Origin: Roseiarcus sp963820795
GTDB lineage: Bacteria > Pseudomonadota > Alphaproteobacteria > Rhizobiales > Beijerinckiaceae
DNA length: 64,000 bases
NCBI GenBank assembly: GCA_963820795.1
Contig: CAWGBJ010000003.1
Coordinates: 248,001-312,000, forward strand
Reading direction: 5' to 3'
Shown here: one piece after another, positions 1 through 9,852 of the stretch
Layout of the letters: every line of letters starts with the position of its first letter
How positions within the stretch are numbered: position 1 is the stretch's first letter
Program-made: the position numbers and the translations under genes
The notes under the pieces: generated by a model
Databases searched by the model: none
The model's input: only the letters and a program-made list of their open reading frames with translations
Told to the model about the DNA's origin: nothing

Positions 1-450
1 GAGGTCAAGCTCCCTTACGACGTCAGACGTAGCGACGAGAACATCGCCGGGGCGGCTATCGAGCGTTTGGCCTGGGACGCAACCGTTCCTCCGGACGCGG
101 TCGAAGTCAGAGTTGAAAAGGGATGGGTCACGCTGAACGGCGAAGTCGATTGGCAATTCCAGAAGGAAGCCGCCGCGCAGGCCGTCCGAACACTGATCGG
201 CGTCGTCGGCGTTTCCAATCTGATCGAGATCAAGCCGACGGTGAACGCGGACGATGTCAGCCAAAACATAACGCGCGCGCTGCATCGCACTTGGTTCTAC
301 GATCCGAACACGATCAAAGTTAGCGCTCAGGGCGGCAAGATCAAGTTGACCGGGCAGGTCACGACTTGGAGTGCGCGAGACTTGGCAGGCGCTACCGCGT
401 GGTCCGCGCCGGGCGCGACATTCGTAGAGAATGATATCGCCGTAACCTAG
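1..450 (+). CDS. BON-domain protein, 3' part (5' end outside window)
   Basis: The reading frame is open from the first base of the window to a TAG at 448-450, so the gene starts upstream. Two BON-type repeats are visible, one over roughly residues 30-80 of the visible part (around VRVEKGWVTLNGEVDW) and one over about 85-145 (around IKLTGQVTTWSARD). BON domains occur in periplasmic or membrane-associated proteins such as OsmY and are linked to envelope or osmotic stress. No signal peptide can be seen because the N-terminus is missing. The family is clear; the exact role is not. Confidence 0.8.
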   Translation, partial: EVKLPYDVRRSDENIAGAAIERLAWDATVPPDAVEVRVEKGWVTLNGEVDWQFQKEAAAQAVRTLIGVVGVSNLIEIKPTVNADDVSQNITRALHRTWFYDPNTIKVSAQGGKIKLTGQVTTWSARDLAGATAWSAPGATFVENDIAVT

Positions 451-527
451 CGCGGTTCCGTGAGCGAGTGGCCTTGCTAGAGCTGGTTTCGACCAGGCAG
501 AATCATTTTCCGTTGGCGACACCCGCC

Positions 528-565
528 GGCTTGACCCGCAGGTCCATGGATCGCCGGGTCAAGCC
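528..565. repeat. Intergenic palindrome (REP-like or terminator-like hairpin)
   Basis: Perfect 11-base arms GGCTTGACCCG (528-538) and CGGGTCAAGCC (555-565) flank a 16-base loop, 78 bases after the BON gene. There is no T-run, so a rho-independent terminator is unlikely. GGCTTGACCCG recurs near 35119-35130, which suggests a dispersed palindromic repeat. The remaining 451-759 stretch holds nothing else that I can support. Confidence 0.5.
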
Positions 566-759
566 CAGCGATGATGGCCTACGCGATGGCCGCGAATGCT
601 TGGAAATATCGTGAGGCGTGGGTTTCAGAATATGGAACGCGAAGAAGTTATGTCGATGATCCAAATGGCGGTTGTACGTAGCCATTCAGAGTACCCTGGA
701 TGCAAGAAAGACTGAATTGATTCCGACCGGCCAAGGCGAGAAGCGCAGGGAGCCTGCAA

Positions 760-975
760 ATGGATTTGTACCGCGTTTGGCAAGGCAATAATCAGAACAA
801 CTTTTATTGGACGCGAGGCGACTCAGAGACCGAAGCGATCGAAATAGTCTCTTTGACGCTCGACATACCGGAAACCGAATTGAAGGCGACGCCCGACGGC
901 GATGCGAAGAAGGATGTTCCATATGGGATCATCCTTGGCAGCGACGGCAAGGCAACCACAACCAGACGAGACTGA
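760..975 (+). CDS. Small hypothetical protein (71 aa)
   Basis: The ATG is preceded at a good distance by a purine-rich GGGAG (about 749-753), which supports this start. The acidic, soluble 71-residue product has no transmembrane segment or recognisable motif; its centre is rich in Glu, Thr and Asp. It stands alone between a REP-like palindrome and the DUF2934 gene on the other strand. I do not recognise the family. The composition looks protein-like and the start is plausible, but small orphan ORFs are often spurious. Confidence 0.5.
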   Translation: MDLYRVWQGNNQNNFYWTRGDSETEAIEIVSLTLDIPETELKATPDGDAKKDVPYGIILGSDGKATTTRRD

Positions 976-1089
976 CCCAACGCATCTGATTATAGCAGGT
1001 GCTTTAATTAAAGCTTGATCGGCTCGTCATCGAGGGTGCGTAGCCAATACGCGGGCGCGAGCTCTTGAATTTTCGTCACGCCCGACGCG

Positions 1090-1536
1090 TCAGCTCTCCT
1101 CAAAGGCGCGCGTCCGATACCAGTACTCGTCCGCCTTGCCTTCCGGACAGCCCTCCCGCTCCCACAGCGCGTAAGCGCGTTCGCAGAAGCGCTGATACTG
1201 CGCTCGATGCCAGAAATCGTCGGCGCCGCCGTCCGGCCGGCCCGCCTGCTCCCAAAGCAAATAGGCGCGCTCGCGAACGACCTGGTCCAGACCGGCCCTG
1301 GTCTCCGCCAGCACGCCGTGCGGATCTCCGTATGGGGTCAGTTGGCCGCCGCGGCTGACATGCATCTTGGCGTTCAGACTCTCGAGTTCCTCGTTCGGGA
1401 CCAACTTCGCGTGGCCTGCCGCCTCCAAGGCCTTCCGCTTGAATGCCTCCTCCGTGGCCGGGAGGCTGATCGTGACTGGAAACGTGTGCAGAACCGTCGC
1501 GCCCTGCTTCTCAACGTCGACCAAGCGCTCCGGCAT
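1090..1536 (-). CDS. DUF2934-containing protein (148 aa)
   Basis: The C-terminal half carries two tandem copies of the short DUF2934 motif: RERAYLLWEQAGRPDGGADD at about residues 88-107 and ERAYALWEREGCPEGKADEY at about 119-138. The motif is common in Hyphomicrobiales, with no established function. The N-terminal 80 residues are unrelated and start MPERLVDVEKQG. The start is supported by AAGGAG located 7 bases upstream on the minus strand. No signal peptide or membrane segment is seen. The ISL3-like element begins about 170 bases upstream of this gene. Confidence 0.75.
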   Translation of the reverse strand: MPERLVDVEKQGATVLHTFPVTISLPATEEAFKRKALEAAGHAKLVPNEELESLNAKMHVSRGGQLTPYGDPHGVLAETRAGLDQVVRERAYLLWEQAGRPDGGADDFWHRAQYQRFCERAYALWEREGCPEGKADEYWYRTRAFEES

Positions 1537-1702
1537 GAAACTCTCCTTGCAACGGTAGCTCCGGTGTTTAGATCAAACCGGCCCACTACCTGAGCGCGAC
1601 GTGATTCGACAGTGCGACTGTGACGCTCCCCTCGTTAAGGGAACGAGATCAGGATGCGTCGCCGCCCATTCTGTCTTACCACGCGGTCTGCGCTGTTAGC
1701 AG

Positions 1703-3368
1703 GGAATATTGGGTCTGACGCACTTTTGATGACTCTCGTCACGTCGCACCGATGACGCGCGCTTGGAGGAGATCGAGTTTTCCGCGCCCATACATCTGGC
1801 GCTTGACCAGCTTCAGCTTGCAGATTTGACCTTCGGCTTGGCCGTTGGACCAACCCGAGGAGATGGCGGCGCTCACCGCGGCTTTGTCTGTCGTGACGCC
1901 GTTCGCCAACCCCACAACGAGGCTGGTCTTGGCGCGCTCAATCCAGGGGTCGAGTTCCGCTGGCGCCTTTCTTCGGATCATCGCCTGGAAGTCTGCAACG
2001 ATTTCGCGCGCTTCGACGAGAGGTTCGACTCCGCTCTCGATCGCTGCCACGGTTACGGTCTCCGCCTTGGAGAGTTGGTCGCGCCCGGTCGTCATCAGCC
2101 GGGCGATGGTTCGCGCGGAGGGCGCGCGGCTTATCGCGCTTGCATCCATCTTTTCCGATCGCCGTCGTCGCGCGCTCCACTCGCTGACGACGCGAAGGCA
2201 TCCGCGAAACCCTCGCTGTTTCAGGGAGCGCCATAGTTCGGAGCCGTTGCGACGGCCCGCCGCCCATTGTTCGTCGAGCCAGGGAAGATAGACTTCGAGC
2301 GAACTGCTGCGAACGCGGAAGATGTCCGACCTCTGACCGCGAAGCACCTTTCGCACCAGCCCGCGACTGTAGCCGGCGCTTCGCACGATTTCCTTGATCG
2401 TCGCGCCTTCTTTGGCCATCGCGAGGATGGCGGCGTTGGTCTCTTCGCGGCGGAGGTAACCCTCATATTGCAGCTTCTCGGCGGCGGTGAGCAGGTCGGG
2501 ATTGATCGTGGCGGCGCCAATCGCGCTCCGAATCTGGCGCATCGACTTGCGCACGGCGTCGAGGAAAGCGTGGCTTGCGTTCTCCATCAGATGCCAGCGG
2601 TCGGCGACTTGCACCGCGTTGGGCAGCGCCTTTTGCGTCGCCAACGCATAGCTGCCGCCTCGATCCCGAGCCACGACGGCGATCTGCGGTTGGCCGGTCA
2701 ACCACGCCTCGGCGGTCGCGGATTCTCGATCTGGCAGCAACGCGATCGTCTTTCGGCGCTCGAGATCACAGATCAGCGTTCCATAGCGATGGTTGCGACG
2801 CCAGGCCCAGTCGTCGATCCCGATGATCACCGGGGGTGCGAAGGTCGGAGCGCCCCGTCTGCGCACGGCCCGCAACAGGGTGTCGTTGCTGACCGGGATG
2901 CTCAAGCGGCGTGCGAAACTCGCCGCCGGCCGACCTCCAAGGGCAAGCGCCAAACAATGGACAATCTGATCGAGTTCGAGCCGTGCGACGCGCCCAAGGC
3001 TTGAGGATGTTGTCGTTGAAGCGTTCGGCGAAGATGCGCCGCTCGCACAGAACCGCCTCGCAGCGGAAGCGTCTCGCGTGGAGCATCAGCACGGCTCGAC
3101 GCCCTGCGATCGGCAAGTCCGCCAAACGGCGAGGATATCGACTGTGGACCCGGTCCGAAACCGCGCCACATGATGGACACAAACTGTTCGCGCCCATCGC
3201 GCGGATCATGATGACGGTGCAGTCGCCCTCGCTCAACGCTCCAACCGCACAAAACCCAGGCGGCAACAACTCCGAGGCGCGAAAAGACGGCATGGCCCTG
3301 ATTCCCTCTCGAAACCAAGCCGCACCGGCGCCTCAACTTCATCAAAAATGAGTCAGACCCAATTTTCC
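1703..3368 (-). mobile_element. ISL3-family insertion sequence
   Basis: The ends are imperfect inverted repeats: 1703-1731 reads GGAATATTGGGTCTGAC and onward, and the complement of 3340-3368 reads GGAAAATTGGGTCTGAC and onward, differing at about 3 of 29 positions. The single transposase gene is on the minus strand. The 8 bases outside each end (GTTAGCAG on the left, ACGCCGAA on the right) do not match, so no target duplication is left. The right end supplies the last codons of the neighbouring istA. Loss of the duplication, together with absence of istB, points to a deletion at this boundary after or during insertion. Confidence 0.85.
1739..3293 (-). pseudogene. ISL3-family transposase, frameshifted
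   Basis: The N-terminal part (from 3293) has the ISL3 start style and a zinc-binding region with CPSCG and CERRIFAERF. The C-terminal part (from about 2985 down to 1739) has the DDE core GIDDWAWRRNHRYGTLICDL and the typical family ending KRQMYGRGKLDLLQARVIG. The two parts lie in different frames. The switch falls at about 2971-2993, between WARRTAR and ELDQIVHCLALALGG. The span of 1555 bases is three times 518 plus one, which fits one extra base in a 517-residue protein. No other stop is present, so the damage is recent or a sequencing error. ISL3 elements are not known to need a programmed frameshift. Confidence 0.85.
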
Positions 3369-4849
3369 ACGCCGAAACACACGCCTTTGCGGGCGAGCAG
3401 GGAGGCGACGCCTTTGCAGGTGAGGACGCCCAGTTCGACGGCGCGGGCCGACACTGCTTCGACGCGGGCCGGCTCGAGGCCGCGATAAGAGCGGAGAATG
3501 CCAAGGCAGGTACGAAACCCTTGTTCGGGATGTGGCCGGCTGGCGAGCACGGCGCTGATCAAGCCTTCGGTGTTCGGCCCGATCTTGCCTGCCCAACGGC
3601 GGAACCGATCCGGCGTCCACTCGGCGTAGCGCCGGTGGGAGTTGGGCATATGGTCGGGGTCCGTGCCGTGCTTGCGGCCCATGTAGCGGCGCTGATGGAC
3701 GCCGACGCGTTGGCCCCGATAGAAGATCTCGACCGCGCGCGCGGTGATCCGCACCTCAACCTCGGCGCGGATGAGCGCGTGCGGGACGGAATAGAGGAAG
3801 TCGTGGACCTCGATGTGATAGTCGAGATTGACCCGCGCGCGCCGCCATTCCGCGAACTCCCAATCGTCGGCGGGCAAGGTGGTCAGAGCGTCACGCTCGA
3901 TCTTCTCGAACAGCTCCCGTCGGCTCAGGCCGAGGCTGCGCATGGGACGATCGTTCATGCGTTGCATGACGAGCGCGATCGCGGCGTTGCATTCAGCGAG
4001 CGAGAAGAAGGTCAGCCCGCGCAGCCGCCCCAGAATGTAGGTCTGGGCGAATCTGACCCCGGCCTCGACCTTCGCCTTGTCGCGCGGCTTGCGCGGCCGG
4101 GCCGGCAGGATGCCGACCGAATAATGCGCCGCCATGGCCCCGTAGGTCCGGTTGATCTCGGGATCGTAGAAGGAGGCCTTGTTGACCCCGCTCTTCAGAT
4201 TGTCGGGAACCAGCAGCTTCGGGGCCCCGCCGAAAAAGCGTAACATGCGCACGTGGGCGCCGGTCCAGTCCGGCAACGCCTGCGTCCAGGTCGCCTCGGC
4301 ATAGGTGAGGTTCGAGGCGCCGAGCACGCCGACGAAGATCTCCGCCTCGCGGATTTCGCCCGTCGACGGATCGACGATGCCGATCCGCTTGCCCGAATAA
4401 TCCACGAACGCCTTTTCCCCGGCGACATGGTGCTGGCGCATCACCGGAGTGAGCCGCCGTTCGAATCCGCGAAGCAGATCGCAGAACCGGCTGTAGCCAT
4501 AGCCCTCGGGATGGACCTCTCGGTATTCCTCCCAGAGAATCATCATCGTGACGCCAGGACGTTTCAGCTCGCGCGCCAGCTGCGCCCAGTCCGGCTCAAC
4601 CCGTCGCCGCTGGCCGGTCGCGACCGCGGCGCGGCCAAAGAGCTGGAGTTCCAACGCCTCCTCGGTGACGTCGTCCGCCAAGGGCCACTTCAGCCCGGCC
4701 GCCGCCGCCCGTTTCAGATTGTCCTGGATCGTCGATCGCGCCACGCCCAGACGCCGCCCGATCTCGCGCGCGCTCACCCCATCGTGGTGAAGTCGCAATA
4801 AGTGTCGCAATTGTCGCATGCTCAGTTCCCGCTTTGCCGGCATCCCCAT
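3353..4849 (-). pseudogene. istA: IS21-family transposase IstA, 3' end replaced; istB missing
   Basis: The product has an N-terminal helix-turn-helix (SAREIGRRLGVARSTIQDNL) and a DDE integrase core with FVDYSG, LLVPDNLKSGV and RDKAKVEAGV. The C-terminal domain is typical of IstA. The last residues (VENWV and stop) are read from the inverted repeat of the adjoining ISL3 element, so the native C-terminus is lost. The usual next gene, istB (AAA ATPase helper), is absent from the window. The start at 4849 is the first Met of MGMPAKREL; the same frame extends to 4915 with less plausible sequence. With IstB missing the element should not move by itself. Confidence 0.85.
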
Positions 4850-4929
4850 CTCCTCGTCGATCATCGACGTGTCGGGACTGCCGCAGTTGCTGATTCGCGG
4901 GGAGCAAACGCCCAAGCGTCACCGGCTCA

Positions 4930-4997
4930 GGTGGCCGGCTTCATTTCGGAATGGTGGCCGGAATCAAATCGGAACGGTGGCCGGCTTCAATCGGAAT
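4930..4997. repeat. IS21 terminal repeats (three tandem copies)
   Basis: Three consecutive 22-23 base units start at 4930, 4953 and 4976. Each begins GGTGGCCGG and ends TCGGAAT or TCGGAAC. Multiple repeats near the tip, upstream of istA, are typical of IS21 ends, where the transposase binds. The third unit is followed at once by the start of the IS91-like element at 4998, so the IS21 tip is cut here. Confidence 0.75.
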
Positions 4998-5006
4998 GCC
5001 TGAGGG

Positions 5007-5066
5007 TTCAAATAGGTCCCGCGTCGCAAGAGCCTACCGCGGGTGATGAAGCGGGACCTATTTGAA
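5007..5066. repeat. Putative ori-end hairpin of IS91-like copy 1
   Basis: Perfect 16-base arms TTCAAATAGGTCCCGC (5007-5022) and GCGGGACCTATTTGAA (5051-5066) are separated by 28 bases. The hairpin lies 9 bases from the element boundary, downstream of the transposase 3' end. In known IS91 elements the rolling-circle origin is on that side and contains a hairpin. The role as origin is inferred by position. Confidence 0.7.
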
Positions 5067-5359
5067 GCCGGATTGAACGAAGCTGCGGGGTCGTTAGCCG
5101 CGACCTATGGGCGTTGGTCGTTCGTGAGGTGCGTTGAGCGCGGCGCTCGCAGCGGGCGGCGCGGGCGTGGGCGACACTCTTGAGAAGGTTCGGAGCGCGA
5201 TAGTCGCGAAGCTTGGATACTCGACGACGATCTTTGCTGGGTTTATGGGCCGACATTGTCGTCGGCGGTCAACAATGCGCGAGCTTGCCGACGCGCGACG
5301 CTGGATCGCGCGCATGTCGACACTGGTTGGACGCGAAGACATGGTTGGCGAGCTTGGCG

Positions 5360-6549
5360 TCATGAGCTGTCACATCGTGGCTTTGGACGTGGGGGCGAAC
5401 GGGGCGGCCGTGAATCCACGTCGACCATGCGACCGCCGCAACAAGGGCAAATGTCGGGGCGCTTGCCGGTGAGCAGCGCATAACGCTCGCGGTAGTCTTT
5501 GGGTTTGACGCGTGGCTCGGGATTGGGAACGTCGAGCGCGGCGCGAATGCGAGCGAGCTTTTGGACGCAGCAAGCGTTGGCGAGGAAGCCGAAGTGGCGA
5601 ATGCGGCGGAAGCCCTTGGGCAAGACGTGCATGAGAAAGCGGCGCATGAACTCGTTGGCGTCCAACGTCATCGCCTTGGACTTGTTTTGGGCGCGATAAT
5701 CCTTCCACCGAAAGCTGACGCGGCCATTCTGGCAATCGAGAAGACGGCCGTTGGCGATGGCGACGCGATGCGTGTAGCGACCGAGATAATCGAGGATCTG
5801 TGAGGGGCCGGCGAAAGGACGTTTGGCGAAGACGACCCAGGGGATATTCGTCAGCGGTTTGAGATATTGCGCGAACTCGGCGGGGTCGTGCAGTCGTGCG
5901 AGTTCGCCGTGAAACGTCAGGCCGCCGGCGGCGAACGCCGTTCGCAAACGTTCGAGAAACAGGCGACGATAGCAGCGCGAGAGAACATGAACGGGGAGAA
6001 AGAAGTTCGGCTTGCTGCGACCCAGCGCCCGTCCGGTCCGAGGCCGCCGCCCGGCACGATGCAGTGAACATGGGGATGATGGGTGAGGGTCTGCCCCCAT
6101 GTGTGCAGGATCGCGATCATGCCGGTCTCGGCGCCGAGATGTTTTGGGTCGGCAGCGATGACGCGGATCGTCTGGGCGGCCGCCTTGAACAGGATGTCGT
6201 AGACGAGCGCCTTGTTCTGGAGAGCGATCGCCGCGATTGGCGACGGCACGGTGAAGACGACATGGAAATAGGCAACGGGCAGCAGTTCGGCGCGGCGATC
6301 TGCAAGCCATTGGAGGCGCGCCAGACCCTGGCACTTCGGGCAATGCCTATCGCGGCAGGAATTGTAGGCGACGCGGATCTCGCCGCAATCCTCGCACCGC
6401 TCGACATGACCGCCGAGCGCCGACGTTCGGCATGCCTCGATCGCGGCCATGACCTTGCGTTGATCGAGGGAGAGCCGGTTGCCCTGCGCAGCGCGAAACG
6501 TGTCGCCGTGGCGGCGGAAAATGTCCGCCACCTCCAGCTTCGAACGCAT
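5360..6549 (-). pseudogene. IS91-family transposase, copy 1, frameshifted
   Basis: It matches the intact 396-residue transposase of copy 2 except for one missing A between 6016 and 6017 (CTTGCTGCG here, CTTGCTAGCG in copy 2). That splits the protein after about residue 177. The N-terminal piece keeps the zinc-binding cysteines (CEDCGEIRVAYNSCRDRHCPKC) and the HUH motif HPHVHCIVPGGG. The C-terminal piece keeps YLGRYTHRVAIANGRL with the candidate catalytic tyrosine. It would depend on copy 2 in trans. Confidence 0.9.
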
Positions 6550-6558
6550 GCGCGCCGG

Positions 6559-7419
6559 CTATTCAGGCGGGATCAACCGGCATGAGAGTTGATCGAAGGG
6601 GCACGGCGTGCTGGCGATCAGGTTCGTGGCGACATGTGCATAGCGCGTCGTCGAAGACAGGTCGGCATGGCCGAGCAACGCCTGAATGATGCGAATGTCG
6701 ACGCCAGCCTCCAGGAGATGGGTGGCGAAACTGTGCCGCAACGTATGCGCGGTGACGGGCTTGTCGATCCTGGCTTGCTTTCGCGCCCTGCGGCAAGCGT
6801 CCTGCAAGGCGCCCGCGCTCACATGATTGCCGGGTTCCTGGCCCTGGAACAGCCAGACACTTGGTCGCGCTCGCCGCCAATAGGTGCGGAGAATGTAGAG
6901 AAGGCGCGGCGACAGCATGGCGTATCGTTCCTTGCCGCCTTTGCCCATCTCGATGTGGATCAACATCCGCGTGCTGTCGATCGAGGCGATCCTCAGACGC
7001 GTGACTTCCCTGACCCGCAAGCCTGCAGCATAAGCAGTGGTCAGCGCGATACGATTGCGCAATCCCTCAACCGCTTCCAGAAAGCGTACGACTTCCTCGG
7101 CATTCAGGACCGCCGGAAGCTTCTCAGGCTCTCTGCCGAAAACGATCCGTTCGAAGGCCTCCTTCTGTCCCAGGGTAACGCCATAGAAGAACCGCAAGGC
7201 GCATGCGACTTGGTTGATGTGCGACCACGAATGGTTCTTTGCGACGAGATGCAGTTGGTAGGCACGGACCTCCTCCATGCCGAGACGATCTGGGGATGAG
7301 TTAAAATGGCGGCTGAACCTCGCGACCGCGTAGATGTATGATTGCTGCGTCGCCCGCGAAAGGTTGCGGATCATCATGTCTTCGATCATGCGCTGGCGAA
7401 GAGGGCTCGTCGTGGCCAT
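6559..7419 (-). CDS. Tyrosine recombinase of IS91-like element, copy 1
   Basis: The product is a 286-residue XerD-like recombinase. It has an N-terminal SAM-like core-binding domain (SRATQQSYIYAVARFSRHF) and a C-terminal catalytic domain with GLRVREVTRLR (Arg), HTLRHSFATHL (His-x-x-Arg), LLGHADLSSTTRY (His) and the nucleophile Tyr in RYAHV. The start at 7419 follows AGGAGG. The transposase gene begins 9 bases after its stop, so the two are probably cotranscribed. Integrase-like genes are known beside some IS91-type transposases; what this one contributes to movement is not established. Confidence 0.88.
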   Translation of the reverse strand: MATTSPLRQRMIEDMMIRNLSRATQQSYIYAVARFSRHFNSSPDRLGMEEVRAYQLHLVAKNHSWSHINQVACALRFFYGVTLGQKEAFERIVFGREPEKLPAVLNAEEVVRFLEAVEGLRNRIALTTAYAAGLRVREVTRLRIASIDSTRMLIHIEMGKGGKERYAMLSPRLLYILRTYWRRARPSVWLFQGQEPGNHVSAGALQDACRRARKQARIDKPVTAHTLRHSFATHLLEAGVDIRIIQALLGHADLSSTTRYAHVATNLIASTPCPFDQLSCRLIPPE

Positions 7420-7529
7420 CGGGGGCCTCCTGTCATGAGAGGGGGTGGATGTGACGATCACATCCTCTCAGACGGGAGGCTTCACCTCAGCCCCTTTCCT
7501 CCTGCGCCGAAGGAGCAGGTTCGTTCAAT

Positions 7530-9852
7530 CCCCGGCCGGATTGCCTCGGAATTCGCACTAGTTTTTGAAGTTCGCGGCGCGGTGAGCGCGTTCTCGACCG
7601 CCATACGGCAGGTTCAGGGACTCGAACTTATAGACGAAGAGGAGCTCGAACGCGACGAGACCGACAGGTCGCCCGTAGCCTATTTGATGGTTCCCGACCT
7701 TCAGGCGCTGAGGAACTTGCTATCGCTGTGGCGGCGATGGTTAGACGGTCGATTGGGGCGAGGCGAGACCCCCTGGAGAGACGTGTTTGCCGTGCTCAAA
7801 AACCTGCGGACATGGGGACCGGAGGACCGGGTTCGCGGCGAAGAGTCTGACATCTTAATCGAGGAGATTATTGGGCGCGGAGAGGACGAACCAATCAAGT
7901 TGGAAATGGAGCTTGTGTTCCGGGCGGGCGAACAAGTCGCCGACGGGCGGGAACAAGAGGCGCGTGCAGCGATCGTTGCCCAAGGTGGTCGAATAGTTGC
8001 ACGAACCAGGTTTGCCGACATCGGATACCATGCACTGTTGGTCGAGCTGCCAGTCCGTGCCGTACGCGAAATCGCGCGGCGCTCGCCAGACGGCGTCGCG
8101 AGTCTCGATTCGGTGATGCACATCCGGCCCCAAAGCGCCGCGAGCGGCATTGAGGTTGAAGACCCAATCGAATGCACCACTGCTGGCGAATTTAAGGCGC
8201 AGGGCGAACCAGTTCTTGCTCTGCTGGATGGTGTGCCAGTTGCGGCCCACCCACTTCTCTCGCCGCATGTCGTAGTGGACGATCAATTCGCATTAGAGCC
8301 GAAAACAAATGTGGCCGATCGCGTCCATGGCACGGCGATGGCGTCACTCGTGATTCATGGAGACCGCAATTTACCGCATTCGCCGCTGCCGCGCCGCATA
8401 CACTTGGTCCCCGTTCTCGGGCCGCGAGAGCAGTTTCCGGATTACCGTCTGATCGTCGACGTCATATACGCGGCCGTTGTTGCGATGCGGGACGGCGGCG
8501 AGCCAACTGCGCCCGGCGTCGTTATAGTCAACCTGTCTCTGGGCAATCGACGCCGGCGATTTCATGGTCAGCTGTCAGCGTGGGCGCGCCTTCTGGATCG
8601 GCTGGCGTACCGTTACGGTCTCCTCTTCATTGTGAGCGCAGGAAACTGCACGGAGACTTTCGCCATCCGTGGATTTGCGAATTGGACCGAATTGGAGGAC
8701 GCCCCCGCTGATCGCCGGGCAAGGGAAACTCTTCTTGCTCTCGGTGAAGTTGTGGGTGAGCGACGCCTGTTTTCGCCGGCCGAAACGGTGAACGGCTTGA
8801 CAGTAGGCGCTTCGAACGAGGACAAAGTAAGTAACGCAGATCGCGCCACCGCTCGCGTTAATGTGGACCCGTATGGGGATTTGCGCATGGCAAATCCATC
8901 GAGCGCGTTAGGTCCCGGGTTCGCCCTTTCCGTCAAGCCAGACGTTCTCCTGTCGGGAGCACGCGAGCATTTGCGTTTTATCAGGATGGACTCTCATGTC
9001 GAAGTCCAGCCTGCAGGTGCCGCTCGATCCGCGGGGCTACGTGTAGCATCGCCTCCACGGGGCGGCATAGAAAACGCTGAGGGCTTCACTAACGGTACCA
9101 GCGCAGCAGCTGCTCTTGCATCTCGAATTTGTCATCGAATCCACGACGCTCTCGAGGAGGCGTATGGCAATGATTTCCTTGGACTCCCTCATCTTCAACG
9201 AGCGGTCCTTTTGAAGGCGCTTTTGGCACATACGGCGCGTTGGCCGCACGCGTCGGCTGCATTAATACGTTCAACGATCGGTCCCGCCGGGGGCCATCAC
9301 TCACACCAGAAGGATAATATCCGACGATTTCTTGGATTTGGGGTTGTTGATCCTGATGATGCGGTTGCCTGCGCATCTGACAGGGCCACCTTCTGGGTGA
9401 CCGGACAGCTGGCTCACGACAAAATCGCGTCCATCGCCGCACCCGTCCCTGCCGCGATCGGTGGGCAGGCAAGACCACATGAGCTATCGGCGACGCTGGC
9501 ATGGTTTACCCCAACGGCTCCCGGAAGAAAGAGCTATCGATCGGTTCGACTTAAGCTGCTCGACCCAGCGGAGCTTGAGGTACTCGGGGTGGAGCCTCAC
9601 GGCGTTCAACCCGACGTCAATCAAACCAAGCGGGGCACCGTTTTCAGCCGGTGCTGGCGGGGCACGCGAGCACCAGTCGTCGGCCAAAACATGTCGATCC
9701 AGCTCACTGTTCAGCGGGATCCTGACCAGGGTTTAACCGTCGATGAGGCGGTCCCGTTCGGATTGGCGATTACGCTCACAATGCCGGGTGTCGTTGAAAT
9801 CTACGAACAGGTTCGCCAGCGACTCACCATAGCCGCCCGTGTCGAGACCTGA
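7530..9852 (+). pseudogene. Subtilisin-like (S8) serine protease, 5' end removed by IS91 copy 1
   Basis: The native frame enters directly at the IS91 boundary; the open frame reaching back to 7342 is element sequence, not protease. About 773 residues remain. A long N-terminal region (FALVFEVRGAVSAF, LLSLWRRWLDG, PWRDVFAVLKNLRTWGPEDR) precedes the S8 domain. The catalytic residues are present: Asp in LLDG (8227), His in VHGTAMASLV (8326), oxyanion Asn in SAGNC (8644) and Ser in NGTSAAAA (9100). Large S8 proteases of this kind often follow an AAA+ ATPase gene in defence-type islands. No such partner is left here; IS sequence occupies its place. Start and promoter are gone, so it is probably not expressed normally. 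Confidence 0.8.

Larger units (their letters stand above)
4998..7529 (-). mobile_element. IS91-like element, copy 1 (2532 bp)
   Basis: The limits come from comparison with the near-identical copy at 20613-23145; sequence similarity stops exactly at both ends. The element carries a tyrosine recombinase gene and an IS91/IS801-type transposase gene, both on the minus strand, and a 16-bp inverted repeat near its low-coordinate end. Copy 1 is one base shorter than copy 2 because of a deletion in the transposase gene. Its left flank is an IS21 end and its right flank is the inside of a protease gene, so this copy now joins two unrelated sequences. IS91 elements move by rolling-circle transposition and leave no target duplication. 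Confidence 0.85.

Noticed and set aside
1635..1853. Remains of istB beyond the ISL3 element
   Set aside because: Translation of both strands shows no IstB motif such as a Walker A; most of the ORF is inside the ISL3 element.
7342..7529. Apparent N-terminal extension of the S8 protease
   Set aside because: These codons belong to the IS91-like element, and the same residues precede an IS110 protein at copy 2. They are not native protease sequence.
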